Source: Leucobacter exalbidus
GTDB taxonomy: Bacteria > Actinomycetota > Actinomycetes > Actinomycetales > Microbacteriaceae
Direction of reading: 5' to 3'
Assembly (NCBI RefSeq): GCF_017834145.1
Contig: NZ_JAFIDA010000001.1
Coordinates: 372,001 to 436,000, forward strand
Length of the DNA stretch: 64,000 bases
Made by a program: the position numbers and the translations under genes. Under the pieces are notes generated by a model. The model did not search any database. It was not told where the DNA came from and saw nothing but the letters and a program-made list of their open reading frames with translations. This document shows, piece after piece, positions 18,214 to 26,187 of the stretch (within the stretch, counting starts at the first letter, position 1; each line of letters starts with the position of its first letter).

Positions 18214-19630
18214 TTAGGGCCAGCACCCGGCGATCCTCAGCGTGCATCACACCCTCGACGAAGCGCGAGAGCGCGTGGTCGAGGGTGATTGATCCGGCGC
18301 TTGCAGCGACCTTGTGCATAATCGCGACGAGCGTGCGCGGCGCGAGCACCGTTTCTTCGAGGCCGGGGCGGCCGTCGATATCGCGCTCGGTGGAGACGTA
18401 ATTGCCAAAGCCCTCGCCGTGGGCGCCCGCAAACACCTGCTGGCTGATGAAGGCGGCGCGCGCCGCCCGGGTGAGTGCCTCTTCGGGCAGGTGCGGGGGT
18501 AGCTGCCCGCGCGCATCGACGATGGCGGCCGCGGCGAGCAGCGCGTTCTCGCGGGGGTAGTCTTCGTACCGGTTTGTCGCATCGGGATAGTGCACCCGAT
18601 AGCTGCCGGCGCCGAAGCGGTTGACGAGTTCAGCACTGAGCCGGTCGAGTCCGCGGTAGCGGTGCGGGGTCTGCTCGTTGGCGGTCGCAAGGATCGCGAA
18701 CCCCGGGGCGATGAGCACCGGGGCTCCGGCGTTCTCTTGCACGTGCAGGGTGTCGCCCGGGCGCAGCTGCAGAATACGGTTGAGTCGCTTCAAGAACTCG
18801 GCGGGCATCGCGTTCACCTCGTCGAGAATCACCGGGCGGCCCTCGATCATCGCGCGCAGTAGCGGGCCGGGCGCGAAGCTCGTGACGGTCGCTCCGTGTT
18901 CGACGCGCAGCTCGTGTGAACCGATGAGCTGAGCGCTCGTAATGTCGCCGTATCCCGACACCAGCTCGGGTTCACGCCCCGAAGCGTGACGTGCGAGGTG
19001 CTCGGCGAGGGCGGTCTTTGCGCCACCGGTTTCACCGAGCAACAAAATGGGGTCGCCGCGCAGCACCGCAGGCGTCGCTTCGGCGATAATGCCGCGCATC
19101 TGCTGGGTGCGCAGCAGCCCCTCGCGCATCTGCGTGCGCGCCTCGCGCAGCCTCAGGGCCCCCACCGCGGCAAGCACTGCATCGCGGCGGGCCGCCACAT
19201 CAATGGCGGGGCTTTGCGTCTCGAGGTAGTCGGCGGCCTCACGCAGCTCGGCGGCGCGGGCCTGCTCGCGCGAGGTGAGCAGGCGGTGCTCGCGAATGGC
19301 GCGGGCCGTGGCGGCATCGGCGCGATCGCGCAGGGCCTGGGCGCGCTGTTCACGCTGAAACATCTGCACGGCGACGCGCAGCGTGGTGGCGCGATCATCG
19401 AGCGCCCGGCCGTAGAGCTGGGCGACCTGTACATCGCGAAGAATCTCATCGCGGCGTGCCTCGATCGTGGCGAGGTCGCGGCGCAGCTCGGCGAGGTGCG
19501 CCTGATCGTGATCAGGGCCGCGATCCGGAGCAGCGTTATTCGCCGCCCGAGCCGCGATGCGCACCGCCCGTGCTTCGCGGGCGAGGTGCCGCAGCTCGGC
19601 GAGGGCGGGGTGAGAATCGAAACTCTGCAT
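18173..19630 (-). CDS. RavA/MoxR-like AAA+ ATPase
   Basis: A 485-residue AAA+ ATPase. Residues 1-170 are predicted to be a long, charged helical region without a known domain. The ATPase core follows: Walker A GETGGAKT (about residue 200), Walker B RPVILDEVNA, sensor 1 ILATANEQ, and a C-terminal helical lid. The residue before the catalytic Lys is Ala, not the canonical Gly; as I recall, E. coli RavA (GPPGIAKS) has the same change, so this fits the RavA/MoxR branch. Such ATPases work with VWA proteins as chaperone or metal-insertion pairs, and a VWA gene is divergent 80 bp away. The ATG at 19630 follows TAGCGT by seven bases, indicating a leaderless mRNA and arguing against the GTG at 19663. 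Confidence 0.85.
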   Translation of the reverse strand: MQSFDSHPALAELRHLAREARAVRIAARAANNAAPDRGPDHDQAHLAELRRDLATIEARRDEILRDVQVAQLYGRALDDRATTLRVAVQMFQREQRAQALRDRADAATARAIREHRLLTSREQARAAELREAADYLETQSPAIDVAARRDAVLAAVGALRLREARTQMREGLLRTQQMRGIIAEATPAVLRGDPILLLGETGGAKTALAEHLARHASGREPELVSGYGDITSAQLIGSHELRVEHGATVTSFAPGPLLRAMIEGRPVILDEVNAMPAEFLKRLNRILQLRPGDTLHVQENAGAPVLIAPGFAILATANEQTPHRYRGLDRLSAELVNRFGAGSYRVHYPDATNRYEDYPRENALLAAAAIVDARGQLPPHLPEEALTRAARAAFISQQVFAGAHGEGFGNYVSTERDIDGRPGLEETVLAPRTLVAIMHKVAASAGSITLDHALSRFVEGVMHAEDRRVLALIISGQGFRIGQGL

Positions 19631-19710
19631 ACTCGTCACGCTATCACCGTCGCCGTGACTCACCCAGCCGGGACTCGCCCAGTGTCGCCCGCGACAGATA
19701 GTGTGAGCGT

Positions 19711-21615
19711 ATGCAGGGTGAAGTGGCGGCGCGCGAGGCGTTGCGGGCGGTTGCCGCGGTGCTGGGCATCGAGGTGACGGTCACCGATGATGAACGCTGG
19801 CAGCTCGATAACACGGGGCTGCGCGCCGGGCTCGGGTGGTACACGAGCCGCGGGCACAGCGGCGCCGAGGCCGCGGCTCTCGCGCTGCTGCAGCTCTGGG
19901 AGGGCGTGCGCGGGCTGCGCGTATCTCCCGAGCGATCCGCGCGCGCGAGCATGTTGGGCCGGGCCCGGCCCGAGCTCGCTCCGCTGCTCACCGCGATCAC
20001 GCGGGCGCAGGCGGCCGCCGAGGTCACCGCGGTATTTCCCGGCATGCGCGAGGCGCTGGGGGCCGCGCTGCACCGCGGGCTGCCGCGCGACCTGAGCGTC
20101 GAGACCCGGCGCGATCAGTGGCTCGCGCTCGTGCTCGCGGTGGGATTTGGGGACGTTGAGCGGTTCGCTGGTTTAGACGGTTTAGATTGTTTATATCCTT
20201 TAGATCTTGCTGAGCGCGCGGGCGCGAGCGGGCTCGACCCCCTGGTGCTTGAGGAATGGGCGCGCGCCCGCAATTTCGGCGATGCGCGGGGCGAAGCGGT
20301 GTGGTGGGTGCTGCAGGCTGCTCCGGATCGCCCAGCCCTTGAACGTTTCGAGCGTGCCGTGGCGCTGCTCAGCCCGGGCTACGAGCGGCTGCTCGCCCGC
20401 GATGCCGCCGATCGCGGGCTGGGCGCCGATGGCGCCGTCGCCCCGCCCAATGAGGGCGGCGCGGAGAGCCAGGATTCAGGGCCCGCCGCCGACGGGGCCG
20501 AGGCCGATAGTGCGGCCCCTGAGCCGGATGCCGAAGACCCCGAGGGCACCGACGCGGGGGAGCCGCAGGCCCCCGAAGAGCAGCCCGCGCAGGCGCCCCA
20601 GGGATCAGAAGCCGATAACACCGAGGGCGCCGACCTCTTTCAGGCCGACCAAACCGGCGACGTCACCTCGTTTCTTGACACTCCGCTGCCGAGCGAGGGC
20701 GCGTTGGCCGCGGCCTTCGCCGACATCGATGCCCAGCCGGGCGAGAGCGACGCGGGGGATGTGCGGCCCGGCGCTGGCGGGGGTCTTGGCGCGCGCGGCG
20801 GCGAGTACGCCGCGCGGGTGGCCTCCCTCGCCCCCGATATTGAGCGGATGCGCGAGGTGTGGCACGAAGTGACCCATGAGCGCGTGGCGACGGTCGCCGC
20901 GATGGGGCGCCGCCCCCAGGCCGAGGGTGAGGCGCTTGACACCCGGGCCCTCGCCGACGGGCTGGCGCAGGTGCGTGCCGGGGTGAAACGCCCCCGCGTG
21001 TTTCTGCAGCGCGAGCACCGCACCCGCCGCACCGAACGCAGCGGCAACACTGACTACGTGTTGTTGATCGATCGCTCGGCGTCGATGCAGGGGCGCCCCG
21101 CACAGGCCGCCACCGACACCGCCATCATCATGCTCGAGGGGCTCGCCGCGGCGGCCCGCGATATCGCTCAGGCCGAGGCCGTACACGGGGTCGATCTTGA
21201 ACTGCAGCTGCGCACCGCCCTCATCGTGTTCGATTCGCGCGCCCACCTCATCAAACCGCTCGCGAGCGGCATGAGCGACGACGTGCGCGATGACCTCATC
21301 GCTGCGATCACGTCACCGCAGGGCTCCACCAACGATGCTGCGGCACTCACCGTCGCCGCCGCCCAACTGCAGGGCGTTGCCGAAGCACGCCAGCGGCGTC
21401 GCATCGTGTTCGTGATCAGCGACGGCGGCACCAACGATGTCGTCGCCGCGGCGCACGAACTGCGGCGCCTGCGCGCCATGGGAGTCAGCGTGTGGGGCAT
21501 CGGGCTCGGCAACGACGATGTGCGGCAAAGATACGCACCGGGCGGCTCGCGCGTGGATGATCCGGGGCAGCTGGCCGAGACGGTGAGCGCGCTCATTCGA
21601 CGCGGGTTATCGTGA
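19711..21615 (+). CDS. VWA domain protein paired with the RavA/MoxR-like ATPase
   Basis: A 634-residue protein. Residues 1-230 form an Ala/Arg-rich helical region of unknown fold, 230-345 is a highly acidic, Pro/Ala/Glu/Asp-rich disordered linker, and about 447-634 is a von Willebrand A domain. The MIDAS metal site is intact: DRSAS (Asp454), the STNDAA threonine loop and FVISDGGTND. This helical-acidic-VWA layout recalls CobT/BchD and ViaA-type partners of MoxR ATPases. It is expected to be cytoplasmic, as no signal peptide is seen. The ATG at 19711 follows TAGTGT (19699-19704) by six bases, so it is probably leaderless. Codons 154-165 contain four TTA leucines within a degenerate 9-bp tandem repeat, very unusual for this genome. 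Confidence 0.85.
   Translation: MQGEVAAREALRAVAAVLGIEVTVTDDERWQLDNTGLRAGLGWYTSRGHSGAEAAALALLQLWEGVRGLRVSPERSARASMLGRARPELAPLLTAITRAQAAAEVTAVFPGMREALGAALHRGLPRDLSVETRRDQWLALVLAVGFGDVERFAGLDGLDCLYPLDLAERAGASGLDPLVLEEWARARNFGDARGEAVWWVLQAAPDRPALERFERAVALLSPGYERLLARDAADRGLGADGAVAPPNEGGAESQDSGPAADGAEADSAAPEPDAEDPEGTDAGEPQAPEEQPAQAPQGSEADNTEGADLFQADQTGDVTSFLDTPLPSEGALAAAFADIDAQPGESDAGDVRPGAGGGLGARGGEYAARVASLAPDIERMREVWHEVTHERVATVAAMGRRPQAEGEALDTRALADGLAQVRAGVKRPRVFLQREHRTRRTERSGNTDYVLLIDRSASMQGRPAQAATDTAIIMLEGLAAAARDIAQAEAVHGVDLELQLRTALIVFDSRAHLIKPLASGMSDDVRDDLIAAITSPQGSTNDAAALTVAAAQLQGVAEARQRRRIVFVISDGGTNDVVAAAHELRRLRAMGVSVWGIGLGNDDVRQRYAPGGSRVDDPGQLAETVSALIRRGLS
20170..20205 (+). repeat. Degenerate 9-bp tandem repeat with four TTA codons
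   Basis: Four 9-bp units (GGTTTAGAC, GGTTTAGAT, TGTTTATAT, CCTTTAGAT) lie in frame inside the VWA gene and encode Gly-Leu-Asp, Gly-Leu-Asp, Cys-Leu-Tyr, Pro-Leu-Asp. Each unit contains one TTA codon. The local A+T content is far above that of the surrounding gene. Confidence 0.9.
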
Positions 21616-21644
21616 CCGGGCCGCTCTCACGCGAGGGTGGCCGT

Positions 21645-21692
21645 GGGATACGGTGGCACTGGGATACCGTGGCACTGGGATACCGTGGCACA
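21645..21692 (+). repeat. Three tandem 16-bp repeats carrying -10-like boxes
   Basis: Three adjacent 16-bp units (GGGATACGGTGGCACT, GGGATACCGTGGCACT, GGGATACCGTGGCACA) lie upstream of the gene at 21719. Each contains TACSGT, which fits the TAnnnT -10 form seen before other genes here. The array may be a multiplied promoter or operator. It ends about 10 bases before the AGGAGAAAG ribosome site. Confidence 0.8.
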
Positions 21693-21718
21693 GACAACCG
21701 AGGAGAAAGTCGTAACTC

Positions 21719-22606
21719 ATGAGTGATCGCCCAGAAGCTGCGCAGTTGGCGCGCAACCTGTTTCCAGGGCTCGCGGCCACGCTTGATCGGGCCCTCACCG
21801 CGGGCGAAGCCGAGACCCGGCTGGGGCGACGCGGGGTGCTGAGCGACGGCAGCGCGACACCCGGTGTGCCCGCGCGCGATACCTTCGAGGCACAGCTGGG
21901 CGCTGAGGTGAACCGGTTTCAAAGCCGTCACGCGGCTCTCGCCTGGAACGACGTGGCAGACGAAGCAGCGCGCGATGCGGTGCTGGGGGCGTTTGCGCTC
22001 GTGCGCGACGTGCTGCGCGACAGCGACATTGAATTGCCGGCGCCCGAGAGCTTTGCCGGGCTCGTTGACCTCGGCGCCGTCGCAGATCGCTTCGAGGCGG
22101 GGCTCACGCCGGTGCCGGCTCCGTACGGGCTTGGGCTTGACTCCTGGCAGGGGCTGTTTCAGCGGGCGGCCGAGCAGCACCCCGAGCAGCTCGACCCTCG
22201 TGAACCCTTTGTGATTGCGACCGAGGCGGTGCGCGAGTTCGGGCTGCTGGGAGATGTGACCGCGGGGCCCTTCATTGACGCATCGAGTGGCCGGCCGGGG
22301 GTGCGCTGGACTTTGCGGCTCGTGCCCGACGGTGCCGCGCCGGCGCTGCTCGGCCTGAACTTTGATCATGGCCCGCACGTGACGCTGCCCGAGATGCTGA
22401 TGCTGCAGCTAATGCGCGTCACCGCCGGCCTCGCCCCGCTCGACCACGCCAGTTTCACCTGGCTGGCCGGCGGGCTCGCGGCCGGCAAACTCGGTGCGCG
22501 TCACGTCTATGACGTCGCAGATCGGGCGGTGCGCATCAGCTGCCGCGAGATCGGCAACCAGGGCCCACACCTCGGGGCCCGCACACCGGTCGACCTAGCG
22601 GCGTAA
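21719..22606 (+). CDS. Hypothetical protein downstream of the VWA gene
   Basis: A 295-residue soluble protein that I do not recognise. The composition is ordinary for this genome (Ala, Leu, Asp-rich), and there is no signal peptide or membrane helix. Segments that stand out are the N-terminal ARNLFPGLAATLDRAL, a central WQGLFQRAAEQHPEQLDPREP and LLGLNFDHGPHVTLPEMLML. The ATG follows AGGAGAAAG by a normal spacing and the gene starts 103 bases after the VWA stop in the same direction, behind a triplicated 16-bp repeat that may give it its own promoter. It could be a third member of the ATPase-VWA locus; this is inferred from position only. Confidence 0.7.
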   Translation: MSDRPEAAQLARNLFPGLAATLDRALTAGEAETRLGRRGVLSDGSATPGVPARDTFEAQLGAEVNRFQSRHAALAWNDVADEAARDAVLGAFALVRDVLRDSDIELPAPESFAGLVDLGAVADRFEAGLTPVPAPYGLGLDSWQGLFQRAAEQHPEQLDPREPFVIATEAVREFGLLGDVTAGPFIDASSGRPGVRWTLRLVPDGAAPALLGLNFDHGPHVTLPEMLMLQLMRVTAGLAPLDHASFTWLAGGLAAGKLGARHVYDVADRAVRISCREIGNQGPHLGARTPVDLAA

Positions 22607-22636
22607 CCTCGCGCGGGGCGGCCTGCAGCGCCTTAG

Positions 22637-22649
22637 ATACACAGTGTAT
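22637..22649. promoter_or_regulatory. Operator-like palindrome in a 220-bp gap
   Basis: ATACAC-A-GTGTAT is a perfect 13-bp palindrome, followed by a partial repeat of its right half (GTATGTAT). It resembles PadR- or TetR-type operators. It lies between the convergent ends of the gene at 21719 and the thioesterase, where no promoter is expected, and no regulator gene is adjacent. The rest of the gap (22607-22827) shows nothing I can assign. Confidence 0.35.
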
Positions 22650-22827
22650 GTATGTCGCGCGGGGGGAGCGCACGCAGCAAGGCTCACTGAAATGCTGGCC
22701 TGTGCGGTGCCTTTCAGCACCTGGCGCGGTCTGGCCTGGCTTGGGCCGAGGGTAACCCGCAAACTTTCGTTACAGCCTGTACCTAATCGGCTGGGGCGAG
22801 TGCGCTGCGCGTGAGAACGCCGCGTAT

Positions 22828-23391
22828 CTACTCCCAGACGCTGGTCGCATCGTCGCGGGTCGACGGGAGCCGTGACTGCTGGCCCCACGTGAGAATGTCG
22901 GCGGGCACCACGAAGTTCGCGGTGTCGGCGCCGGTCTTTTCGATGAGCTCGGCGATGGGCACGGTTCCGCCAGCTCGACGCAACAGTCGCGCCCGCACGA
23001 CGGCCCGTGCATAGATCTCGGGGCCGCCGCTCGACGGGCGCGTGAAGCGCTGCTCCATGTAAACGGCCTGGTCGTCAAAGCCCAAGATGCGCGACTCGAT
23101 CGCAAACTTCTTCCAGGGGTTGAGTGACTTGCGGTAAGTGATGGTCTGCGCCACGACCACCGGGTACCAGCCCTCCTGCTGGAAGAGATCCCATATCCCG
23201 TTGCGCTTAATGAGGTCGAACCGGCCGACATCCATGATCGAGAAGTACTTCCCGTTATTCATGTGGTTCAGCATGTCGAGATCGGTGGGCCACACGCGAA
23301 ACGGAGAGACCGAAACGTCAGCAAGGCCGAGACGGGGGCCGCGCCGCGACGTAATCTGGAGGTGCCACAGCGTGCGAAAAATCATGTGCAT
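22828..23391 (-). CDS. Acyl-CoA thioesterase family protein (hotdog fold)
   Basis: A 187-residue 4-hydroxybenzoyl-CoA thioesterase-like protein. The hotdog signature is clear: a preceding tract SPFRVWPTDLDMLNHMNNGKY with the catalytic Asp and the HMNN loop, then FDLIKRNGIWDLF and an RKSLNPWKKFAIESRILGFD strand pair. The N-terminal HLQITSRRGPRLG extension makes it similar to the THEM6-like group. The substrate is unknown. The first ATG (23391) follows TAGTGT (read on the minus strand, at 23398-23403) by six bases, so it is preferred over the ATG two codons later, and the mRNA is probably leaderless. Confidence 0.85.
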   Translation of the reverse strand: MHMIFRTLWHLQITSRRGPRLGLADVSVSPFRVWPTDLDMLNHMNNGKYFSIMDVGRFDLIKRNGIWDLFQQEGWYPVVVAQTITYRKSLNPWKKFAIESRILGFDDQAVYMEQRFTRPSSGGPEIYARAVVRARLLRRAGGTVPIAELIEKTGADTANFVVPADILTWGQQSRLPSTRDDATSVWE

Positions 23392-23467
23392 GGCGCGACA
23401 CTACCGCGACGAAGGGCATCGGGAACGCCACACCTGCGCGCTTCAGGCAAAATGAATAGTCAGGGCG

Positions 23468-23473
23468 TATACT
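23468..23473 (+). promoter_or_regulatory. -10 element of the efp promoter
   Basis: TATACT at 23468-23473 is a near-consensus -10 hexamer about 50 bases before the efp start. No strong -35 is visible at the expected place. Confidence 0.5.
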
Positions 23474-23526
23474 AGATCGGCGCTCATTTCGCGCTCGAAC
23501 CTTATAGAATCCGGAGCATCACCGCT

Positions 23527-24090
23527 ATGGCAACCTCGAACGACATCAAAAACGGCACCGTTATTAAAGAGAACGGTCAGCTCTGGAACGTTGTTGAATT
23601 CCAGCACGTGAAGCCGGGCAAGGGCGGCGCTTTCGTTCGCACCAAGCAGAAGAACGTCGTCTCGGGCAAGATCATCGACAAGACTTACAACGCTGGCGCC
23701 AAGATTGAGACCGCAAGCGTTGACCGCCGTGACTTCCAGTACCTGTACCAGGACGGTGCAGACTTCGTCTTCATGGACCAGACTGATTACGATCAGATCA
23801 ACGTTTCGGCCACCGTCGTCGGCGATGCCTCGAAGTACATGCTCGAGAGCCAGCAGGTGCAGATCGGTCTGCACGACGGCGAGCCCCTCTACCTCGAAAT
23901 GCCCGCATCAGTGGTGCTCGAAGTAACCTACACCGAGCCCGGCCTGCAGGGTGACCGCTCGACCGGCGGCACCAAGCCCGCTACCGTCGAGACCGGTGCC
24001 GAGATTCAGGTACCCCTCTTCCTTGAAGCCGGTACCCGAGTCAAGGTAGACACCCGCACGGGTGACTACCTCGGCCGTGTCAACGATTAA
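23527..24090 (+). CDS. efp: Elongation factor P
   Basis: EF-P (187 aa) relieves ribosome stalling at polyproline stretches. It has the three expected beta-barrel domains, with the domain I loop [12 protein letters not shown] carrying Lys32 at the tip, [11 protein letters not shown] in domain II and the conserved [23 protein letters not shown] end. The PGKG loop is of the type found in actinobacteria and Firmicutes; no EpmA/EpmB-type modification gene is in the window. A CCGGAG site precedes the ATG. nusB begins seven bases after the stop, so the two are cotranscribed. Confidence 0.97.
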   Translation: MATSNDIKNGTVIKENGQLWNVVEFQHVKPGKGGAFVRTKQKNVVSGKIIDKTYNAGAKIETASVDRRDFQYLYQDGADFVFMDQTDYDQINVSATVVGDASKYMLESQQVQIGLHDGEPLYLEMPASVVLEVTYTEPGLQGDRSTGGTKPATVETGAEIQVPLFLEAGTRVKVDTRTGDYLGRVND

Positions 24091-24096
24091 TCCCTA

Positions 24097-24513
24097 GTGT
24101 CAGCTCGTACCAAGGCGCGTAAGCGCGCCCTTGACATGCTCTTCCAGGCCGACGTACGCGATGAAGCCCTTGCGGTCATCCTCGCTGCTGAAGCAAAGCG
24201 CGCCTCCAGCGAACCCGATCGTGCCGCCTCCTGGCTGTACGCTCGCGAGATCGTTGACGGCGTGAACGACCACCGCGAAGAGATCGACGAACTGCTCGTG
24301 ACCTACGCGCAGGGTTGGACCATCGACCGCATGCCGCACGTCGATCGTTCACTGCTGCGCATCGCGTCGTGGGAGATCCTCTTCAACGACGAGGTTCCGC
24401 CCGCCGTGGCCATCGATGAAGCGATCGAGCTCGCGAAGGAATACTCCACCGAGGATTCCAGCCGATTCGTGAACGGTGTGCTCGGCAAGATCGCCGACCA
24501 CGCACAGAAGTAA
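24097..24513 (+). CDS. nusB: Transcription antitermination factor NusB
   Basis: NusB (138 aa) binds boxA RNA with NusE/S10 to form antitermination complexes on rRNA operons. The all-helical family signatures are present: the N-terminal ARTKARKRALDMLFQAD, VDGVNDHREEIDELL, and the C-terminal PPAVAIDEAIELAKEYSTED with RFVNGVLGKIA. The GTG start is six bases after the efp stop. The efp-nusB-pyrR order is widespread in Gram-positives. Confidence 0.96.
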   Translation: MSARTKARKRALDMLFQADVRDEALAVILAAEAKRASSEPDRAASWLYAREIVDGVNDHREEIDELLVTYAQGWTIDRMPHVDRSLLRIASWEILFNDEVPPAVAIDEAIELAKEYSTEDSSRFVNGVLGKIADHAQK

Positions 24514-24518
24514 ACACC

Positions 24519-24569
24519 GGTGCCGCGAGTTTCGGGGAGGCCGATGAGCCTCCCCGAAGCCCGCGGCAC
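24519..24569 (+). terminator. Long hairpin after nusB
   Basis: A perfect 11-bp inner stem (24531-24541 with 24548-24558) is extended by an outer stem (GTGCCGCG at about 24519-24526 with CGCGGCAC at 24562-24569). It lies six bases after the nusB stop and separates efp-nusB from the pyr operon. There is no U-tract. Confidence 0.8.
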
Positions 24570-24610
24570 ACCCATGCGCGGGGCGACTTCGACGTTGCCG
24601 TAACCTGCGC

Positions 24611-24616
24611 TAGGAT
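24611..24616 (+). promoter_or_regulatory. Probable -10 element of the pyr operon
   Basis: TAGGAT at 24611-24616 fits the TAnnnT form. It lies about 25 bases before the start of the PyrR-binding loop, so the predicted transcript would begin just upstream of that RNA element. The -35 region is poor (TTCGAC with 17-base spacing). Confidence 0.45.
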
Positions 24617-24642
24617 GAACGAGTTACCGCTTTTCTTTAAGG

Positions 24643-24670
24643 GCCGTCCAGTGAGGCGGAGAAGGGAGGC
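24643..24670 (+). promoter_or_regulatory. PyrR-binding RNA loop overlapping the pyrR ribosome site
   Basis: The RNA from 24643 to 24670 reads GCCGUCCAGUGAGGCGGAGA followed by AGGGAGGC. It matches the known PyrR-binding consensus core (UCCAGNGAGGCU...AAGG) closely, including CCAG, GAGGC and the AAGG that also forms the pyrR Shine-Dalgarno. No terminator/antiterminator pair follows it before pyrR. The likely mechanism is therefore UMP-dependent translational repression, as described for mycobacteria, rather than transcription attenuation. Confidence 0.8.
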
Positions 24671-24676
24671 TCGAAT

Positions 24677-25234
24677 ATGGGTACGCGTACTGTGCTGGAA
24701 AGCGCTGATATCTCGCGGGCACTGACTCGAATCTCGCACGAAATTATCGAGGCAAACCGAGGCGTTGATGGCCTCGTCTTGGTCGGTATTCCCACGCGGG
24801 GGAGTTTCTTGGCGCAGCGTATCGCCGCCATCATCTCTCGCATTTCGGGCATCGACATTCCTGCTTGCAGCCTTGACGTCACCATGTATCGTGACGATCT
24901 CGCGCACATCCCCACCCGCACACCGCAGCGCACTGACATGCCCGTAGCTGGCATCGATGAGGCCACGGTCGTGCTCGTTGACGATGTGCTGTACTCGGGC
25001 CGCACCGTGCGTGCCGCGCTCGATGCCCTGGGCGATCATGGCCGGCCAAAGGCCGTGCGCTTGGCCGCGCTGATTGACCGGGGCCACCGCGAGCTGCCCA
25101 TTCGCGCAGACTACATCGGCAAGAACTTGCCCAGCGCCAAGCACGAGCGCATCTCGGTGCGCCTGCTCGAGCACGATGGCATCGACGAGGTTACGATCTC
25201 TTCTGACGCCGAGGGTGATGAGGCAAGCGCATGA
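24677..25234 (+). CDS. pyrR: Bifunctional PyrR: pyr operon RNA-binding regulator / uracil phosphoribosyltransferase
   Basis: PyrR (185 aa) binds UMP and the mRNA loop just upstream to repress the pyrimidine operon, and has phosphoribosyltransferase activity. The PRPP-binding motif [13 protein letters not shown] is intact, as are [16 protein letters not shown] near the N-terminus and [11 protein letters not shown], which is typical of PyrR. The ATG at 24677 follows AAGGGAGG, which is part of the binding loop. The stop overlaps the pyrB ATG (ATGA). Confidence 0.96.
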   Translation: MGTRTVLESADISRALTRISHEIIEANRGVDGLVLVGIPTRGSFLAQRIAAIISRISGIDIPACSLDVTMYRDDLAHIPTRTPQRTDMPVAGIDEATVVLVDDVLYSGRTVRAALDALGDHGRPKAVRLAALIDRGHRELPIRADYIGKNLPSAKHERISVRLLEHDGIDEVTISSDAEGDEASA

Positions 25235-26187
25235 GGCACCTGCTCGACACTCGCACGCTCAGCCGCGACGACGCGATCTTGATTCTCGACACCGCAGAAG
25301 ATATGTCGGCGACGCAGCAGCGCGAGGTCAAGAAACTGCCCACGCTGCGCGGCAAGACCGTCGTCAACCTGTTCTTTGAGGATTCGACGCGCACGCGCAT
25401 CTCATTCGAGGCCGCAGCGAAGCGTCTCAGCGCCGACGTGATTAACTTCAGCGCCAAGGGATCATCGGTCTCAAAGGGTGAATCCTTGAAGGACACCGCT
25501 CAGACTCTGCAGGCGATCGGTGCCGACGGCGTCGTGATTCGCCACCCCGCATCGGGCGCCCCCGCGCGTCTCGCGCAGAGCGGCTGGATCGACGCGGGTG
25601 TCTTGAACGCCGGCGACGGCACACACGAGCACCCCACGCAGGCGCTGCTCGATGCGTTCACCATGCGTCGCCGCATTCACGGCGACGCCAGCCGCGGCCG
25701 CGACCTCGATGGCGTGTCGGTTGTGATTGTGGGTGACATCGCGCACTCTCGCGTGGCCCGCTCAAACCTGTGGCTGCTGCGCGCCCTCGGCGCCCAGGTC
25801 AGCTTCGTAGCCCCCGAGACGCTGCTGCCATATGGCTCACGCGCCTGGCCCGTCACGATCCACCATTCCCTCGACGAAGCACTCGCGGTCGAGAACCCCG
25901 ACGTGGTGATGCTGCTGCGCATTCAGACTGAGCGCATGCACGAGGCCTACTTCCCCAACGAGCGCGAGTACGCTCGTATTTGGGGTTTCGATGACACCCG
26001 GCTCGCTCGCCTGAGCGAACGCGCCATCGTGATGCACCCCGGCCCGATGAACCGCGGCCTGGAGATTTCTTCTGGCGCCGCTGACTCACCGCGGTCGACC
26101 GTGCTGGAGCAGGTCGCCAACGGCGTATCTGTGCGCATGGCCGCCCTGTATTTGTTGCTGTCTGGAGAACGAGGAGACGCAGTATGA
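25231..26187 (+). CDS. pyrB: Aspartate carbamoyltransferase catalytic subunit
   Basis: Catalyses carbamoyl phosphate plus aspartate to carbamoyl aspartate (318 aa). The carbamoyl-phosphate motif [19 protein letters not shown], the [14 protein letters not shown] loop, HPTQALLD and the C-terminal [12 protein letters not shown] are all present. There is no pyrI regulatory subunit gene here. It overlaps pyrR by four bases at its start and pyrC by four bases at its end. Confidence 0.97.
   Translation: MRHLLDTRTLSRDDAILILDTAEDMSATQQREVKKLPTLRGKTVVNLFFEDSTRTRISFEAAAKRLSADVINFSAKGSSVSKGESLKDTAQTLQAIGADGVVIRHPASGAPARLAQSGWIDAGVLNAGDGTHEHPTQALLDAFTMRRRIHGDASRGRDLDGVSVVIVGDIAHSRVARSNLWLLRALGAQVSFVAPETLLPYGSRAWPVTIHHSLDEALAVENPDVVMLLRIQTERMHEAYFPNEREYARIWGFDDTRLARLSERAIVMHPGPMNRGLEISSGAADSPRSTVLEQVANGVSVRMAALYLLLSGERGDAV

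Noticed and set aside
19631-19663. ATPase start at GTG 19663
   Set aside because: No -10 box or ribosome site at that position, whereas the ATG at 19630 is seven bases after TAGCGT.
22595-22888. Open frame on the minus strand between the gene at 21719 and the thioesterase
   Set aside because: Arg/Pro-rich translation with no domain, it overlaps both neighbouring genes and looks like a shadow of high-GC sequence.
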